Under the pieces are notes generated by a model. That model made no database searches, was not told the DNA's origin, and worked only from the letters and a program-made list of their open reading frames with translations. From JBFFXF01 sp041569895 (GTDB lineage: Bacteria > Planctomycetota > UBA8108 > JACQVS01): a DNA stretch of 21,110 nucleotides. Shown here piece after piece: positions 1-7,631 of this stretch (its first letter is position 1; each line of letters starts with the position of its first letter). The stretch is from the NCBI GenBank assembly GCA_041569895.1, contig JBFFXF010000112.1, forward strand, positions 1-21,110, in the 5' to 3' direction. The position numbers were made by a program, and so were the translations under genes.

Positions 1-639
1 CTGATCCACGTCACCCTGACGCTGCCCCTGCTGATCTGGCTCTTCACGCGCCGCAATCCGTATCGCTACCTCCGCGTCATGAGCACGGCGCTCTTGACGG
101 GCTTCTCGACCGCGAGCTCGAGCGGCACGCTCGCGGTGACCATGGATCGGGCGGAGAACGGCGCCGGGATCTCGAAGCGGGTCACGAGCTTCGTGCTGCC
201 GCTCGGCGCGACGATCAACATGGACGGCACCGCGCTCTACGAGATCGTCTCGGTGCTCTTCGTCGCCCAGGTGCACGCGGGCATCGACCCGAACTTCGAG
301 CTGACCTTCGCGCAGCAGGGGCTGATCGTGTTCCTCGGGCTGATGGTGAGCATCGGCGCGGCGGGCATTCCGCACGCCGGTCTCGTCATGATGGTCATCA
401 TCCTCAAGGCCGTCGGCCTGCCGGTCGAATACACTGGCGTCATCTGGAGCGTCGACCGCGTCCTCGACATGTGCCGGACGGCGACGAACATCGCCAGCGA
501 TTCCTCGATCACGCTGATCGTCGCCCACACCGAGAACGCCATCGACGAATCGGTCCTCGGCGACGGCGGCGGGCCTGCCCGTCCGCCTCCGGGCGCCGGC
601 GTCGAGACCGCGGAGGCCGCCACCGGTCCGCCCGCGTAG
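1..639 (+). CDS. Dicarboxylate/amino acid:cation symporter (DAACS), 3' part
   Basis: Inner-membrane Na+ or H+-coupled uptake carrier. The frame is already open at base 1, so the N-terminal half lies outside the window; about 212 C-terminal residues are present. Family landmarks appear in order: the HP1 serine motif SSSGTL, the TM7 motif NMDGT, a glycine-rich HP2 loop (GIPHAGLVMM, against the family's G-x-P-G-A-G) and the TM8 motif D-M-C-R-T-A-T-N followed four residues later by D. In the archaeal homologue GltPh the matching D394, R397, N401 and D405 bind substrate and Na+. The arginine is kept here, which by family knowledge favours acidic amino acids over neutral ones or C4-dicarboxylates. 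The tail is rich in Gly, Pro and Ala and probably cytoplasmic. Substrate is inferred; family membership is firm. Confidence 0.93.
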   Translation: MIHVTLTLPLLIWLFTRRNPYRYLRVMSTALLTGFSTASSSGTLAVTMDRAENGAGISKRVTSFVLPLGATINMDGTALYEIVSVLFVAQVHAGIDPNFELTFAQQGLIVFLGLMVSIGAAGIPHAGLVMMVIILKAVGLPVEYTGVIWSVDRVLDMCRTATNIASDSSITLIVAHTENAIDESVLGDGGGPARPPPGAGVETAEAATGPPA

Positions 640-659
640 CGCCGGCGACGGCCCGGCGC
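639..659 (+). terminator. Hairpin directly after the symporter stop
   Basis: A 7-bp GC-only stem, GCGCCGG (639-645) with CCGGCGC (653-659), around a 7-base loop begins on the last base of the TAG stop. There is no T-tract after it, so it is a weak intrinsic-terminator candidate and may only protect a 3' end. In GC-rich DNA a stem of this size can occur by chance. Confidence 0.3.
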
Positions 660-743
660 GTTCCGGAAACGCCACGACAAACGAAAACGGTCGTCCCGGC
701 GTCGACGGCGACCGAAGACACACAACGCGTCGAGGGGGAAGGG

Positions 744-1847
744 TTGGAGCCTGTCTCTTCGTCCCGGTTCGCGTCAGCGAACCTCGAGCCGGTCGAACGC
801 GTCCTCGGCGAGGCCGTCCGCGACGGCGCCTTTCCGGGCGCCGTCGCCGCGGCCGGCACGACCACCCGGGATGCTCGCTTCCTCTCCGCCGGAGTCCTCG
901 GCGAGAGTCTTCCCGCGCCCGCCGGCCCGGACACCGTCTACGACCTCGCGTCGCTCACCAAGATCGTTTCCGCCACCGCGACCGCGATGTGCCTGGCGCG
1001 CGATGGGCGGCTCGAGATCACCGCCCCGGTGCGGCGGTACGTGCCCGCATTCCGCGGCGACGGGCGCGACGACGTCACCGTCGAGCACCTGCTGACCCAC
1101 GCGTCCGGCCTGCCGGCGTGGAAGCCGCTCCACGACAGCATCGATCCCGCGATGCCCGACCGCGAGCGGGTCATCGCCGCCATCCTCGCGACGCCCCTCG
1201 AGTCGCCCCCGGGCACCCGCGCCGTCTACAGCGACCTCGGCGCCATCGTGCTGGGCGAGTGTCTGGTCATGGCCGGCGGCAAGCCGCTCGCGACGCTGGC
1301 GTGGGAGCGCGTGTTCGGGCCGCTGGCGATGCGCGAGACGCTCTATCGGCCGCCGGCGACCTGGCGCCACCGCACGGCGCCCACCGAGGTCGACCGGAGC
1401 TGGCGTCGCCGGCTCGTCCACGGCGAGGTCCACGACGAGAACGCCTTCGCCATGGGCGGCGTGTCCGCGCACGCCGGCGCCTTCTCGACGGCCCGCGACA
1501 TGGCGCGCTTCGCCGCCGAGGTGATCGATGGCCGGCGCGGCCGGAGCGTGCTCTTTCCCCGCGAGGTCACCAGGACCTTCACGACGCGCCGCGGGATCGT
1601 CGCGGGATCGAGCCGCGCCCTCGGGTGGGACACGAGGTCGGAGCGAGGCAGCTCGTCGGGGCATCACTTCTCGGCGGGCTCGTTCGGGCACACCGGCTTC
1701 ACCGGGACGTCGATCTGGATCGACCCGGAGCGCGAGCTCTTCGCGGTGCTCCTCAGCAACCGCGTCCACCCGACGCGCGAGAACCGCAAGATCTCCGCGG
1801 TGCGTGTCCGGTTCCACGACGCGCTGATCGAGAGCCTCGAGGCATGA
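744..1847 (+). CDS. Serine hydrolase of the beta-lactamase/class C (PF00144) superfamily
   Basis: Predicted serine esterase or peptidase-like hydrolase of 367 aa with the penicillin-binding fold. Catalytic motifs are visible: S70-L-T-K73 (the SxxK nucleophile/base pair), Y162-S-D164 (the Y-x-N/D motif) and H316-T-G318 (replacing K-T-G, as in EstB-type esterases). The motif T-H-A-S-G-L-P near residue 118 is also typical. No ATG fits. TTG at 744 is chosen because it is the first start codon after the preceding gene and follows a purine-rich GAGGGGGAAGGG tract. The frame stays open further upstream but overlaps the symporter. No signal peptide is evident, so a cytoplasmic location is likely. The stop overlaps the next start (ATGA), implying co-translation with the PfkB kinase. 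The substrate is unknown; resistance to beta-lactams should not be assumed. Confidence 0.88.
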   Translation: MEPVSSSRFASANLEPVERVLGEAVRDGAFPGAVAAAGTTTRDARFLSAGVLGESLPAPAGPDTVYDLASLTKIVSATATAMCLARDGRLEITAPVRRYVPAFRGDGRDDVTVEHLLTHASGLPAWKPLHDSIDPAMPDRERVIAAILATPLESPPGTRAVYSDLGAIVLGECLVMAGGKPLATLAWERVFGPLAMRETLYRPPATWRHRTAPTEVDRSWRRRLVHGEVHDENAFAMGGVSAHAGAFSTARDMARFAAEVIDGRRGRSVLFPREVTRTFTTRRGIVAGSSRALGWDTRSERGSSSGHHFSAGSFGHTGFTGTSIWIDPERELFAVLLSNRVHPTRENRKISAVRVRFHDALIESLEA

Positions 1848-2806
1848 GCGAGAGCGCCAGCGGAGGACCGGATCTGATCGCCGTCGGCAACTGCTGCGTC
1901 GACATCTTCCTGCCGCCCCACGAGCCCCCGCCGCGAGGCGGGCTGACCCGGATCCCGTCGCTGGACGTCGTCCCGGGCGGCAACGGCCTCAACACCGCGG
2001 TCGCGGCCGCCCGGCTCGGCGTCCGGGCAGCGGTGGCCGGTGTCCTCGGCGACGACCTCTTCGGCCGCCACCTCCGCGACGTGCTCGACGCGGAGGGCGT
2101 CGACACGCGCCTCCTCGATCTCCTCCCGGGACGCCAGAGCCCGGCGACCGTCGTCCTCAACGACGAGACCGGCGAGCGCAGCTTCGTGCACCACGCCGGA
2201 ACGAACGACGACTTCCGCCTTCCGCCCGCGACGCTCGACCGGCCGCCTCGCGTGCTCCACCTCGCGGCGCCCGAGGTCCTCGGCGGGTTCTGGCCGGAGG
2301 AGTGCCTCGCCGCGGCGAGGCGAGCCCGCGAGCTCGGCGCCACGGTCACTCTCGACGCGTTCGCCGATCGCGGCGGCCCCGACGTCGTCGCCGCCCACCG
2401 CCCGGTGATCGAGCTCTGCGAGGTGGCGCTCCCCAACGAGGAGGAGGCGCTCCACGTCACCGGCGCGGCCTCCGTCGACGCGGCAATCGACGCGCTGCAC
2501 GACGCGGGAGTCGCGATCGTAGCCATCAAGCGCGGGGAGCGCGGCGCCATCGTGTCGCACGACGGCCGCCGCGTCGACGTGCCGACCGAGCGCGTCGACG
2601 CCGTCGACACGTGCGGCGCGGGCGACAACTTCGCGGGAGGCTTTCTCGCCGCGTTCCTCGAGGGACGATCACCCGTCGAGTGCGCCAGGATCGGCTGCGG
2701 CATGGGGACACGATGCGTGCAGTTCCGCGGGTCGCTCACCGGCACGGCCGATCCGCGGTTCCTGGCGCGAACGCGGTCGCTGCTCGGAGGCGGAGCGAGT
2801 CGCTGA
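1844..2806 (+). CDS. PfkB-family carbohydrate/nucleoside kinase
   Basis: Cytosolic ribokinase-like enzyme of 320 aa that transfers ATP phosphate to a sugar or nucleoside hydroxyl. The N-terminal PfkB signature is G45-G-N-G-L-N50 followed by AVAAARLG. The C-terminal signature is D255-T-C-G-A-G-D-N262; D261 is the catalytic base and the glycines form the anion hole. A-L-P-N-E-E-E near residue 195-201 is the usual conserved segment. Cysteine replaces the more common threonine in D-T-T-G-A-G-D. The ATG lies inside the TGA of the upstream serine hydrolase (4-nt overlap). The gene converges on the radical SAM gene with a 7-bp gap. The sugar specificity (fructose, ribose, adenosine, deoxygluconate) cannot be assigned. 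The pairing with a serine hydrolase could mean that a released sugar or nucleoside is phosphorylated, but that is inference. Confidence 0.93.
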   Translation: MSESASGGPDLIAVGNCCVDIFLPPHEPPPRGGLTRIPSLDVVPGGNGLNTAVAAARLGVRAAVAGVLGDDLFGRHLRDVLDAEGVDTRLLDLLPGRQSPATVVLNDETGERSFVHHAGTNDDFRLPPATLDRPPRVLHLAAPEVLGGFWPEECLAAARRARELGATVTLDAFADRGGPDVVAAHRPVIELCEVALPNEEEALHVTGAASVDAAIDALHDAGVAIVAIKRGERGAIVSHDGRRVDVPTERVDAVDTCGAGDNFAGGFLAAFLEGRSPVECARIGCGMGTRCVQFRGSLTGTADPRFLARTRSLLGGGASR

Positions 2807-2813
2807 AACGCCG

Positions 2814-4145
2814 TCACGCGGTGGCGACGGGCGCCTCGCTGTCGATCACGTCCATGAACGAGCTCACCGAGAAGACCGCGTTGCCGACGCCGGGGTCGCC
2901 GTAGCCCGGCGGCACCGGGAGACGGTGTCGCGCGTGCGTGTCACGCCAGAGTCTGAGGAGTCCGACGTGGTACTCCAGCGGCGCCGGCCCCTGGTCGCGG
3001 CCGAGCACGCTCAGGGGCTCCGGGCACCACACGGTGAAGCGAGGCGAGATGCCGCGCGACATGAAGTACTCGAGCCCCTCGCCGGTCGAGCGCAGGGCGT
3101 CCTCCACCGTCTCGAAACCGTGCGGCCTCGCCATCTCGACGCCGGCGACGAAGTTCGGGATGACGTTCGCAGGGCCGAAGACGTCGGCGGCGTCGACGAC
3201 ACGCCGGATCCACTCGTCGCGCCCGATGGCCCGGTCCTTGCCTGGACAGATGATCGAGAAGAGCCGCGGGTCCCAGACCTCGTAGTTCGGATGGTAGACG
3301 CGGACACCGGCGTCGTGCGCTCGCCGGAGGTCCTCGACCGGCCACGCCTGGACGACCATCTTCGAGATCCACCGATCCGGGAAGCGCGTCTCGATCGCCT
3401 CCGCGTACCTCGCGTAGAAGTCGACCTCCGACTTGCCGCGCAGCTGCGTCGTGACGCTGCCGCCGGTGAGCGTGTACGCCCTGGTCCGCCGGGCGGTGTC
3501 CTCGCGGTCGATGATCTCGAGCGCCTCGAGCACGTCATCGACCTCCTTGACGGTGTTGTACGGTCGCCCCGCGGCCGTCTGCTGACGGAAGTTCTCGTTG
3601 ATGTCGCAGAACTGGCACTCTTCCTTGAAGCCGAAGTACTGGCACTTTCGATAGACCGTCAGGTAGATCAGGTAGCCCCACTCGATCGTCGGCGCCATCT
3701 CGGTGATCGGCTTGCCGCTGGCGAGGCAGTGCCGGTAGTACGGCGGCACCTCCTGGAGCTCCACGCCGGACAGCTGCTCGCCGCAGCACTCGAGGACGAG
3801 TCGTTCGCCCTCCTCGAGCACCACGCGGTACGGAGACGCCGGATTGATGCGGACCGAGACGATGGTGCGGCGGAAGCCGTACGGGCCGCCGACGAGGGCG
3901 ATCTCCTCCGGCGCGCGCAGGTGCTCGTCGCGCTCCATCTCGGACACTGGCTGCAGGTCGAACGAGAAGATGAAGTACGACTTGAGCTTGAACTCCGAGG
4001 CGTGGCGCAGCGCGGCCTCGTCGAACGCGACGCCGGTGCGCAGGAGGTCCTCCTTGACCACCGCCTCGCGCGGGATGTCCGGGTAGAGGTCGATCAGCCG
4101 GTGGACCTCGGCGAGCGCGGCGCGGGGCGCCCCGTCGTGCGTCAT
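2814..4145 (-). CDS. Radical SAM protein with non-canonical C-x8-C-x2-C motif
   Basis: 443 aa, predicted soluble. A cysteine triad C168-x8-C177-x2-C180 (ending C-Q-F-C) sits at the start of a TIM-barrel-like region. It is followed by T227-G-G-S230, matching the GGE-type SAM-amine contact, and by G-V-R-V-Y-H-P-N-Y-E-V-W-D-P, resembling the barrel strand of biotin-synthase-like enzymes. Canonical radical SAM enzymes use C-x3-C-x2-C; Elp3 is known for a long first spacer (C-x9-C-x2-C), so an expanded spacer can still bind a 4Fe-4S cluster. About 160 residues precede the motif and form an additional domain I do not recognise; it includes a C-C pair at 120-121. Start: ATG at 4145 with AAAGGAAG just upstream. 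It is divergent from the SDR-CMD pair. The reaction is unknown. Confidence 0.82.
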   Translation of the reverse strand: MTHDGAPRAALAEVHRLIDLYPDIPREAVVKEDLLRTGVAFDEAALRHASEFKLKSYFIFSFDLQPVSEMERDEHLRAPEEIALVGGPYGFRRTIVSVRINPASPYRVVLEEGERLVLECCGEQLSGVELQEVPPYYRHCLASGKPITEMAPTIEWGYLIYLTVYRKCQYFGFKEECQFCDINENFRQQTAAGRPYNTVKEVDDVLEALEIIDREDTARRTRAYTLTGGSVTTQLRGKSEVDFYARYAEAIETRFPDRWISKMVVQAWPVEDLRRAHDAGVRVYHPNYEVWDPRLFSIICPGKDRAIGRDEWIRRVVDAADVFGPANVIPNFVAGVEMARPHGFETVEDALRSTGEGLEYFMSRGISPRFTVWCPEPLSVLGRDQGPAPLEYHVGLLRLWRDTHARHRLPVPPGYGDPGVGNAVFSVSSFMDVIDSEAPVATA

Positions 4146-4240
4146 CCCTGCTTCCTTTCGCTCTCGGGCTTCACTATCATGCTGCCGGAATTCTCGGCCT
4201 GCCGCCGGTCGCCGCTCCTGTCTGCAAAAGGCGTGTCATT
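4146..4240. promoter_or_regulatory. Divergent intergenic region between radical SAM and SDR genes
   Basis: This 95-bp gap must hold the 5' signals for both flanking genes. Shine-Dalgarno sequences are clear on each side: AAAGGAAG before the minus-strand ATG, and AAAAGG about nine bases before the plus-strand ATG. It is less GC-rich than the genes around it. A TATCAT hexamer with a poor -35 partner is the best plus-strand promoter guess; no convincing promoter is seen on the minus strand. Confidence 0.45.
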
Positions 4241-5026
4241 ATGGACGAGCCGAAAACTCGGTCGCAAGAGTTTCCGCGGCGCGAGAGCTCGCCGCCCCGA
4301 GCGCTCGTCACCGGCGGCGCGCGGGGCCTCGGGCGCGCCATCGCGTCCCGGCTTCTCGCGGACGGCCTCGAGGTCGTCATCGCCGACGTCGCGGACGCCG
4401 CCGATCCGATCGCCGGCGTCGACTATCTCCGGGCCGACGTCGGTGTCGAGGAGGACGTGCGTGACCTCGCCGACGAGCTCCGTCGCCGCGGCGGCGTCGA
4501 CGTCATCGTCGCCAACGCCGGCATCCAGGGCCCCGCCGTCGCCGTGACGGAGTACCCCCCCGCCGAATGGGACCGCGTCTTGCGGACGAACGTAACAGGC
4601 GCTTTTCTCGTCTGCCGGGCCCTGCTTCCGGATCTCCAGGCCCGGGGCCACGGCCGGATCATCACCATCGCGAGCGTCGCCGGCAAGATCCCCTATCCCC
4701 TGCGATCGGCGTACTGCGCCAGCAAGTGGGCGCTGATCGGCTTCACCCGGTCCCTCGCCCACGAGGTCGGGACCGACGGCATCACGGTCAACGCCGTCTG
4801 CCCCGGCCCCGTCGAGAACGACGCCATGGAGAACGTCATTCGACGGCGCGCCGAGGCCACGGGGCGGACCGTCGACACGGTGCGCCGCGAGTACCTCGAG
4901 AAGCTCGCCCTGCCCCGCTTCGCCCGCGAGGAGGACGTCGCCTCGCTGGTCTCCTACCTGGTCTCCGACGAGGCCGGCGCCATCACCGGGCAGGCGATCG
5001 ACGTCTCGAGCGGCTACAGGACCTGA
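4241..5026 (+). CDS. SDR-family NAD(P)-dependent oxidoreductase
   Basis: Classical short-chain dehydrogenase/reductase of 261 aa, cytosolic Rossmann fold, acting on an alcohol/ketone pair. Visible landmarks are T24-G-G-A-R-G-L-G31 (cofactor glycine loop), N92-A-G94, and the catalytic set N117, S145, Y158 and K162 (Y-C-A-S-K). P-G-P-V follows the beta-6 strand, and the C-terminal G-Q-A-I-D-V-S-S-G-Y is typical of FabG-like members. The acidic residue after beta-2 (I-A-D-V) hints at NAD(H) preference. About 20 residues precede the fold, and an internal start is possible, but ATG 4241 has a good ribosome site. The CMD-family gene follows after 13 bp, so the two are probably one transcript. The substrate is unknown. 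Confidence 0.93.
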   Translation: MDEPKTRSQEFPRRESSPPRALVTGGARGLGRAIASRLLADGLEVVIADVADAADPIAGVDYLRADVGVEEDVRDLADELRRRGGVDVIVANAGIQGPAVAVTEYPPAEWDRVLRTNVTGAFLVCRALLPDLQARGHGRIITIASVAGKIPYPLRSAYCASKWALIGFTRSLAHEVGTDGITVNAVCPGPVENDAMENVIRRRAEATGRTVDTVRREYLEKLALPRFAREEDVASLVSYLVSDEAGAITGQAIDVSSGYRT

Positions 5027-5039
5027 AAGGAGTCGACGC

Positions 5040-5411
5040 ATGGCCACCGACGATCCCGTCGAGACCGGTTTCGAGCAGTTCCGCCGCATGGCGGGAGACG
5101 AGCGGGCGAAGGAGGTCCGCCGCGAGTGGCGCCGGATCTCGCCGGAGTTCGAGCACTTCGTGCTCGGCGTGCTCGCCGGCCAGGTCTGGTCCCGCCCCGC
5201 CCTCGACCTGCGCACCCGAAGCCTGGTCACCATCGCCGCCCTGACGGCGCTCGGCCGCCCCCGCGGCCTGCGATTGAACATCGAGATGGCGGTCAAGAAC
5301 GGCGCCACCCGCGAGGAGATCCACGAGACCATCCTGCAGATGGCCTTCTACGCCGGCTTCCCGGCAGCGTGGGAGGCGTTTCAGATGGCATCGGAGGTCC
5401 TCGGGGAGTGA
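5040..5411 (+). CDS. Carboxymuconolactone decarboxylase (CMD/AhpD superfamily) protein
   Basis: A 123-aa all-helical protein of PcaC-like size. The conserved core T-I-A-A-L-T-A-L-G-R-P near residue 62, the segment N-G-A-T-R-E-E-I-H-E and the following Q-M-A-F-Y-A-G-F-P-A-A match the CMD domain. There is no C-x-x-C pair, so it is not an AhpD-type peroxidase. AAAGGAG lies immediately before the ATG. It forms a two-gene unit with the SDR, a pairing common in aromatic or lactone catabolism. A true 4-carboxymuconolactone decarboxylase activity is not demonstrated, because no other protocatechuate-pathway gene is in the window. It converges on the SSS symporter gene across a 197-bp repeat-filled gap. 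Confidence 0.9.
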   Translation: MATDDPVETGFEQFRRMAGDERAKEVRREWRRISPEFEHFVLGVLAGQVWSRPALDLRTRSLVTIAALTALGRPRGLRLNIEMAVKNGATREEIHETILQMAFYAGFPAAWEAFQMASEVLGE

Positions 5412-5420
5412 GTCCCCTTC

Positions 5421-5586
5421 CGTCCTCGTCCTCGTCCTCGTCCTCGACGGAGCGATCCGGGGTAAGAGCTGGCGAGGGGCCCGTCGCCGCCCGGCGGACC
5501 CGGAAATCGCCTTCGTTCTCTGCCTCCGAATCGGGGATCGAGTCGCCGTCGAGAGTCCTCCGAGGACGAGGACGACGACGAGGACG
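5421..5586. repeat. Inverted repeat built of GTCCTC/GAGGAC hexamers
   Basis: Left arm 5421-5446 consists of CGTCCT-type hexamers repeated four times. Right arm 5561-5586 is its reverse complement with one mismatch in 26. A second nested match pairs CTCGACGG (5443-5450) with CCGTCGAG (5547-5554). About 100 bp lie between the arms. The element fills the gap between the convergent CMD and SSS genes. It could form a long hairpin ending both transcripts, or belong to a dispersed repeat family. I see no gene inside. Confidence 0.75.
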
Positions 5587-5608
5587 AGTGTTCCCGGCGT
5601 TCTCTTCT

Positions 5609-7342
5609 TTACTCCGAGAGATCCACCGCCCTGCGAGCGCCGCCATCCGGAAAGAACTTCTCCACGATCCCCCGCTCCGGCGGTGGGGTCGCCAGGGTGA
5701 CGACGATAAGCGTGACGGTCGATGCGGCGAGGATCACGGTGACCGGCATCATGCCGGCGATCAGGAACTCGCCGCCGAAGGCGTCGGGCAGGAAGTAGAG
5801 CCAGAGCACGGCGACGACGACCACGGAGGCCATCGCGCCCCACTTGTTGCTGCGCTTCCAGTAGATCGCCGCGACGGCGATCGGGAAGAGGCTGGCGAAG
5901 CCGGTGAAGCACCAGACGCCGATGGGGAAGACGCCGCCGGGCTGGGTGAGGCCGATGAAGTACGTGATGACGACCATCGCCAGGACGAAAGCGCGTCCGA
6001 GGATCACTCTCGATCGGTCGGTGATCTCGGCAAGGCCGAACGCACGTCCGTAGCGGACGACGATGTCGTTGGTGAACAGGCTGCCGAGGCAGAGGAACTG
6101 CGAGTCCATGCTCGACATGATCGCCGCCAGGATCCCCGCGCCGATGAGGCCGCTGAGGACGTCGTTCGCGTGGCGCGCGACCATGATGCCGAGGACCGAG
6201 TTCGGGTTGGTGGTCGCGGGGAGCTCCGCGGCGGCCCACATGCCGACCAGGATGCACGGCACCCAGGTGATCGCGATGCAGAGCGGGTGCGCGACGACCG
6301 TCAGCTTGAAGTTGCTGGCCTTCCTCGCCGTCAGCCAGTGCTGGAAGAGGTGCGGGAACATGCCGACCGAGAGCGGGATGAAGCAGTAGGTGAGGAACTG
6401 CAGCTTGTGGATCTGATCGCCGCCGCGCGTCGCGCGCACGGCCGCGTCTGATCCGAGGAGCTTCTCCGTCGCGGCGACCGGCCCGCCGAGCTTTCCCATG
6501 ATCACCAGGAACGCGATGACGCCCATCACCATGAAGACGATGGTCTGGAACGTGTTCGCCCACGCCGTCGCGCGCATGCCGCCGAAGAAGACGTAGAAGA
6601 GCACCACGAGCGAGATGAACCCCATCCCGGCCCAGTAGGGAATTGCGCCGGTCGGCGCCCTCCCGGCGAGGTCGTCGATGGCGGCCCTCCAGGCCGGCGT
6701 CGGCGGGACGCCGTTCATGCGGTAGAGCTCACCGCGTCGCTTCGGGTGGATCGAGCCGTCGAGGCTGAGGGTGCTCGTCGCGGGATCGTAGCGCAGGCGC
6801 TCCTGCCACGACTCCGGGATGTCGAGGTTCGCCGGAGTCTCCGTGAGCACCACCTCGGTGGTGACGTGACGCATGGCGCGCACCTCGGGAGTGAGCGCCT
6901 CGATGATCCGTCCCGAGCCGACGACGCCCATGAGGATGTAGATGATCACGAAGCCGACCATCAGCGGGAAGAGGAGCAGCACGAGCGCGTCGGAACGGTA
7001 GCGGTCGCGGAAGAAGGAGAGCTGCGTCACGTACCCGTGCTTCTTGCCGAGCGCCCAGACACGCGCGCCGATCAGGAAGAAGCACGCCGAGTGGATGATG
7101 CCGGACCAGGACGCCATCAGCCCGTAGACCCCGATGCCCTTCTCGAAGCTCCGTCCGGTGCTGCCGACCAGCGCGAAGGCGGTCATCGTGGTGCCGAAGA
7201 TCGACATCAGCAGCATGAACGGGCCGATGCCGCGGCTGGCGAGGAAGTAGTCCCCCGAGCTGCGCTTCAGCAGGCGTGTGCTGAAGACGCCGAGGGAGAG
7301 CAGCAGGGCGATGTAGCCGAGGATGATCAGGAAGGTCGTCAC
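5609..7342 (-). CDS. Sodium:solute symporter (SSS family)
   Basis: Inner-membrane Na+-coupled uptake carrier of 577 aa with around 13 hydrophobic segments. Family landmarks: F-G-G-M-R-A-T-A-W-A-N-T-F-Q (253-266), matching the SSS GG-(x)-A-V-(x)-W-T-D-(x)-Q region; F-P-H-L-F-Q-H (329-335); and the TM8 segment S-S-M-D-S-Q-F (410-416) with L-F-T-N-D after it, where serine and aspartate form the Na2 site. Residues about 148-233 form a hydrophilic insertion between two membrane segments that is longer than the usual loop. GTG start 7342 overlaps the TGA of the DUF3311-type gene by four bases, so the pair is translationally coupled. It is the last gene of the fae-led minus-strand run. The substrate is unknown; SSS members carry sugars, proline, pantothenate, acetate and other monocarboxylates. 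Confidence 0.93.
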   Translation of the reverse strand: MTTFLIILGYIALLLSLGVFSTRLLKRSSGDYFLASRGIGPFMLLMSIFGTTMTAFALVGSTGRSFEKGIGVYGLMASWSGIIHSACFFLIGARVWALGKKHGYVTQLSFFRDRYRSDALVLLLFPLMVGFVIIYILMGVVGSGRIIEALTPEVRAMRHVTTEVVLTETPANLDIPESWQERLRYDPATSTLSLDGSIHPKRRGELYRMNGVPPTPAWRAAIDDLAGRAPTGAIPYWAGMGFISLVVLFYVFFGGMRATAWANTFQTIVFMVMGVIAFLVIMGKLGGPVAATEKLLGSDAAVRATRGGDQIHKLQFLTYCFIPLSVGMFPHLFQHWLTARKASNFKLTVVAHPLCIAITWVPCILVGMWAAAELPATTNPNSVLGIMVARHANDVLSGLIGAGILAAIMSSMDSQFLCLGSLFTNDIVVRYGRAFGLAEITDRSRVILGRAFVLAMVVITYFIGLTQPGGVFPIGVWCFTGFASLFPIAVAAIYWKRSNKWGAMASVVVVAVLWLYFLPDAFGGEFLIAGMMPVTVILAASTVTLIVVTLATPPPERGIVEKFFPDGGARRAVDLSE

Positions 7343-7590
7343 CGTGCGTCCTCCCCGTTCTTCGAACCGGCTTCCGGCGCCTGCGCGTCCTCGCTCTCGG
7401 CGAGCTCACTCGGCCAGCAGAACTTGATGGCGAGCCACCAGACCACGCCGGCGGCGACGGAGATCCCGGCGTGCCACGCGAGACCGATCGGCACGAACCC
7501 GAACACCAGCGGCCGCGGCGTGTCCCACCACCAGACGTCGTGATGGAGCACGCAGAGCGCGATCAGCAGGACGATGACGAGCGGCTTCAT
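7339..7590 (-). CDS. Small membrane protein, DUF3311-like symporter partner
   Basis: 83 aa. Two hydrophobic segments (about residues 3-16 and 26-58) are separated by H-H-D-V-W-W-W-D, followed by F-G-F-V-P-I-G-L-A-W-H. These aromatic/His/Asp motifs match the DUF3311 pattern known from small proteins encoded directly upstream of SSS symporters. The C-terminal 23 residues are charged and probably cytoplasmic. The ATG at 7590 has GGGAAGGAGA upstream. The stop overlaps the symporter GTG by four bases. The likely role is an accessory subunit or assembly factor for the symporter, comparable to the YhdT/PanF arrangement. That role is inferred from context; no activity is known. Confidence 0.85.
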   Translation of the reverse strand: MKPLVIVLLIALCVLHHDVWWWDTPRPLVFGFVPIGLAWHAGISVAAGVVWWLAIKFCWPSELAESEDAQAPEAGSKNGEDAR

Positions 7591-7631
7591 GGTGTCTCCT
7601 TCCCCATGTGCGGCGCTGCCGCGCTTCCCCC

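Noticed and set aside
471..743. Upstream extension of the serine hydrolase frame
   Set aside because: It overlaps the conserved TM8 end of the DAACS symporter and translates to an Arg-rich sequence of shadow-frame type; TTG 744 with a purine-rich site is more likely.
2806..2831. Terminator hairpin between the PfkB and radical SAM genes
   Set aside because: Only a 5-bp stem (CCGTC 2811-2815 with GACGG 2826-2830) inside coding sequence; not above the background for GC-rich DNA.
5421..5588. CRISPR-like array
   Set aside because: The repeats are contiguous hexamers without spacers of uniform length, and no cas gene is in the window.
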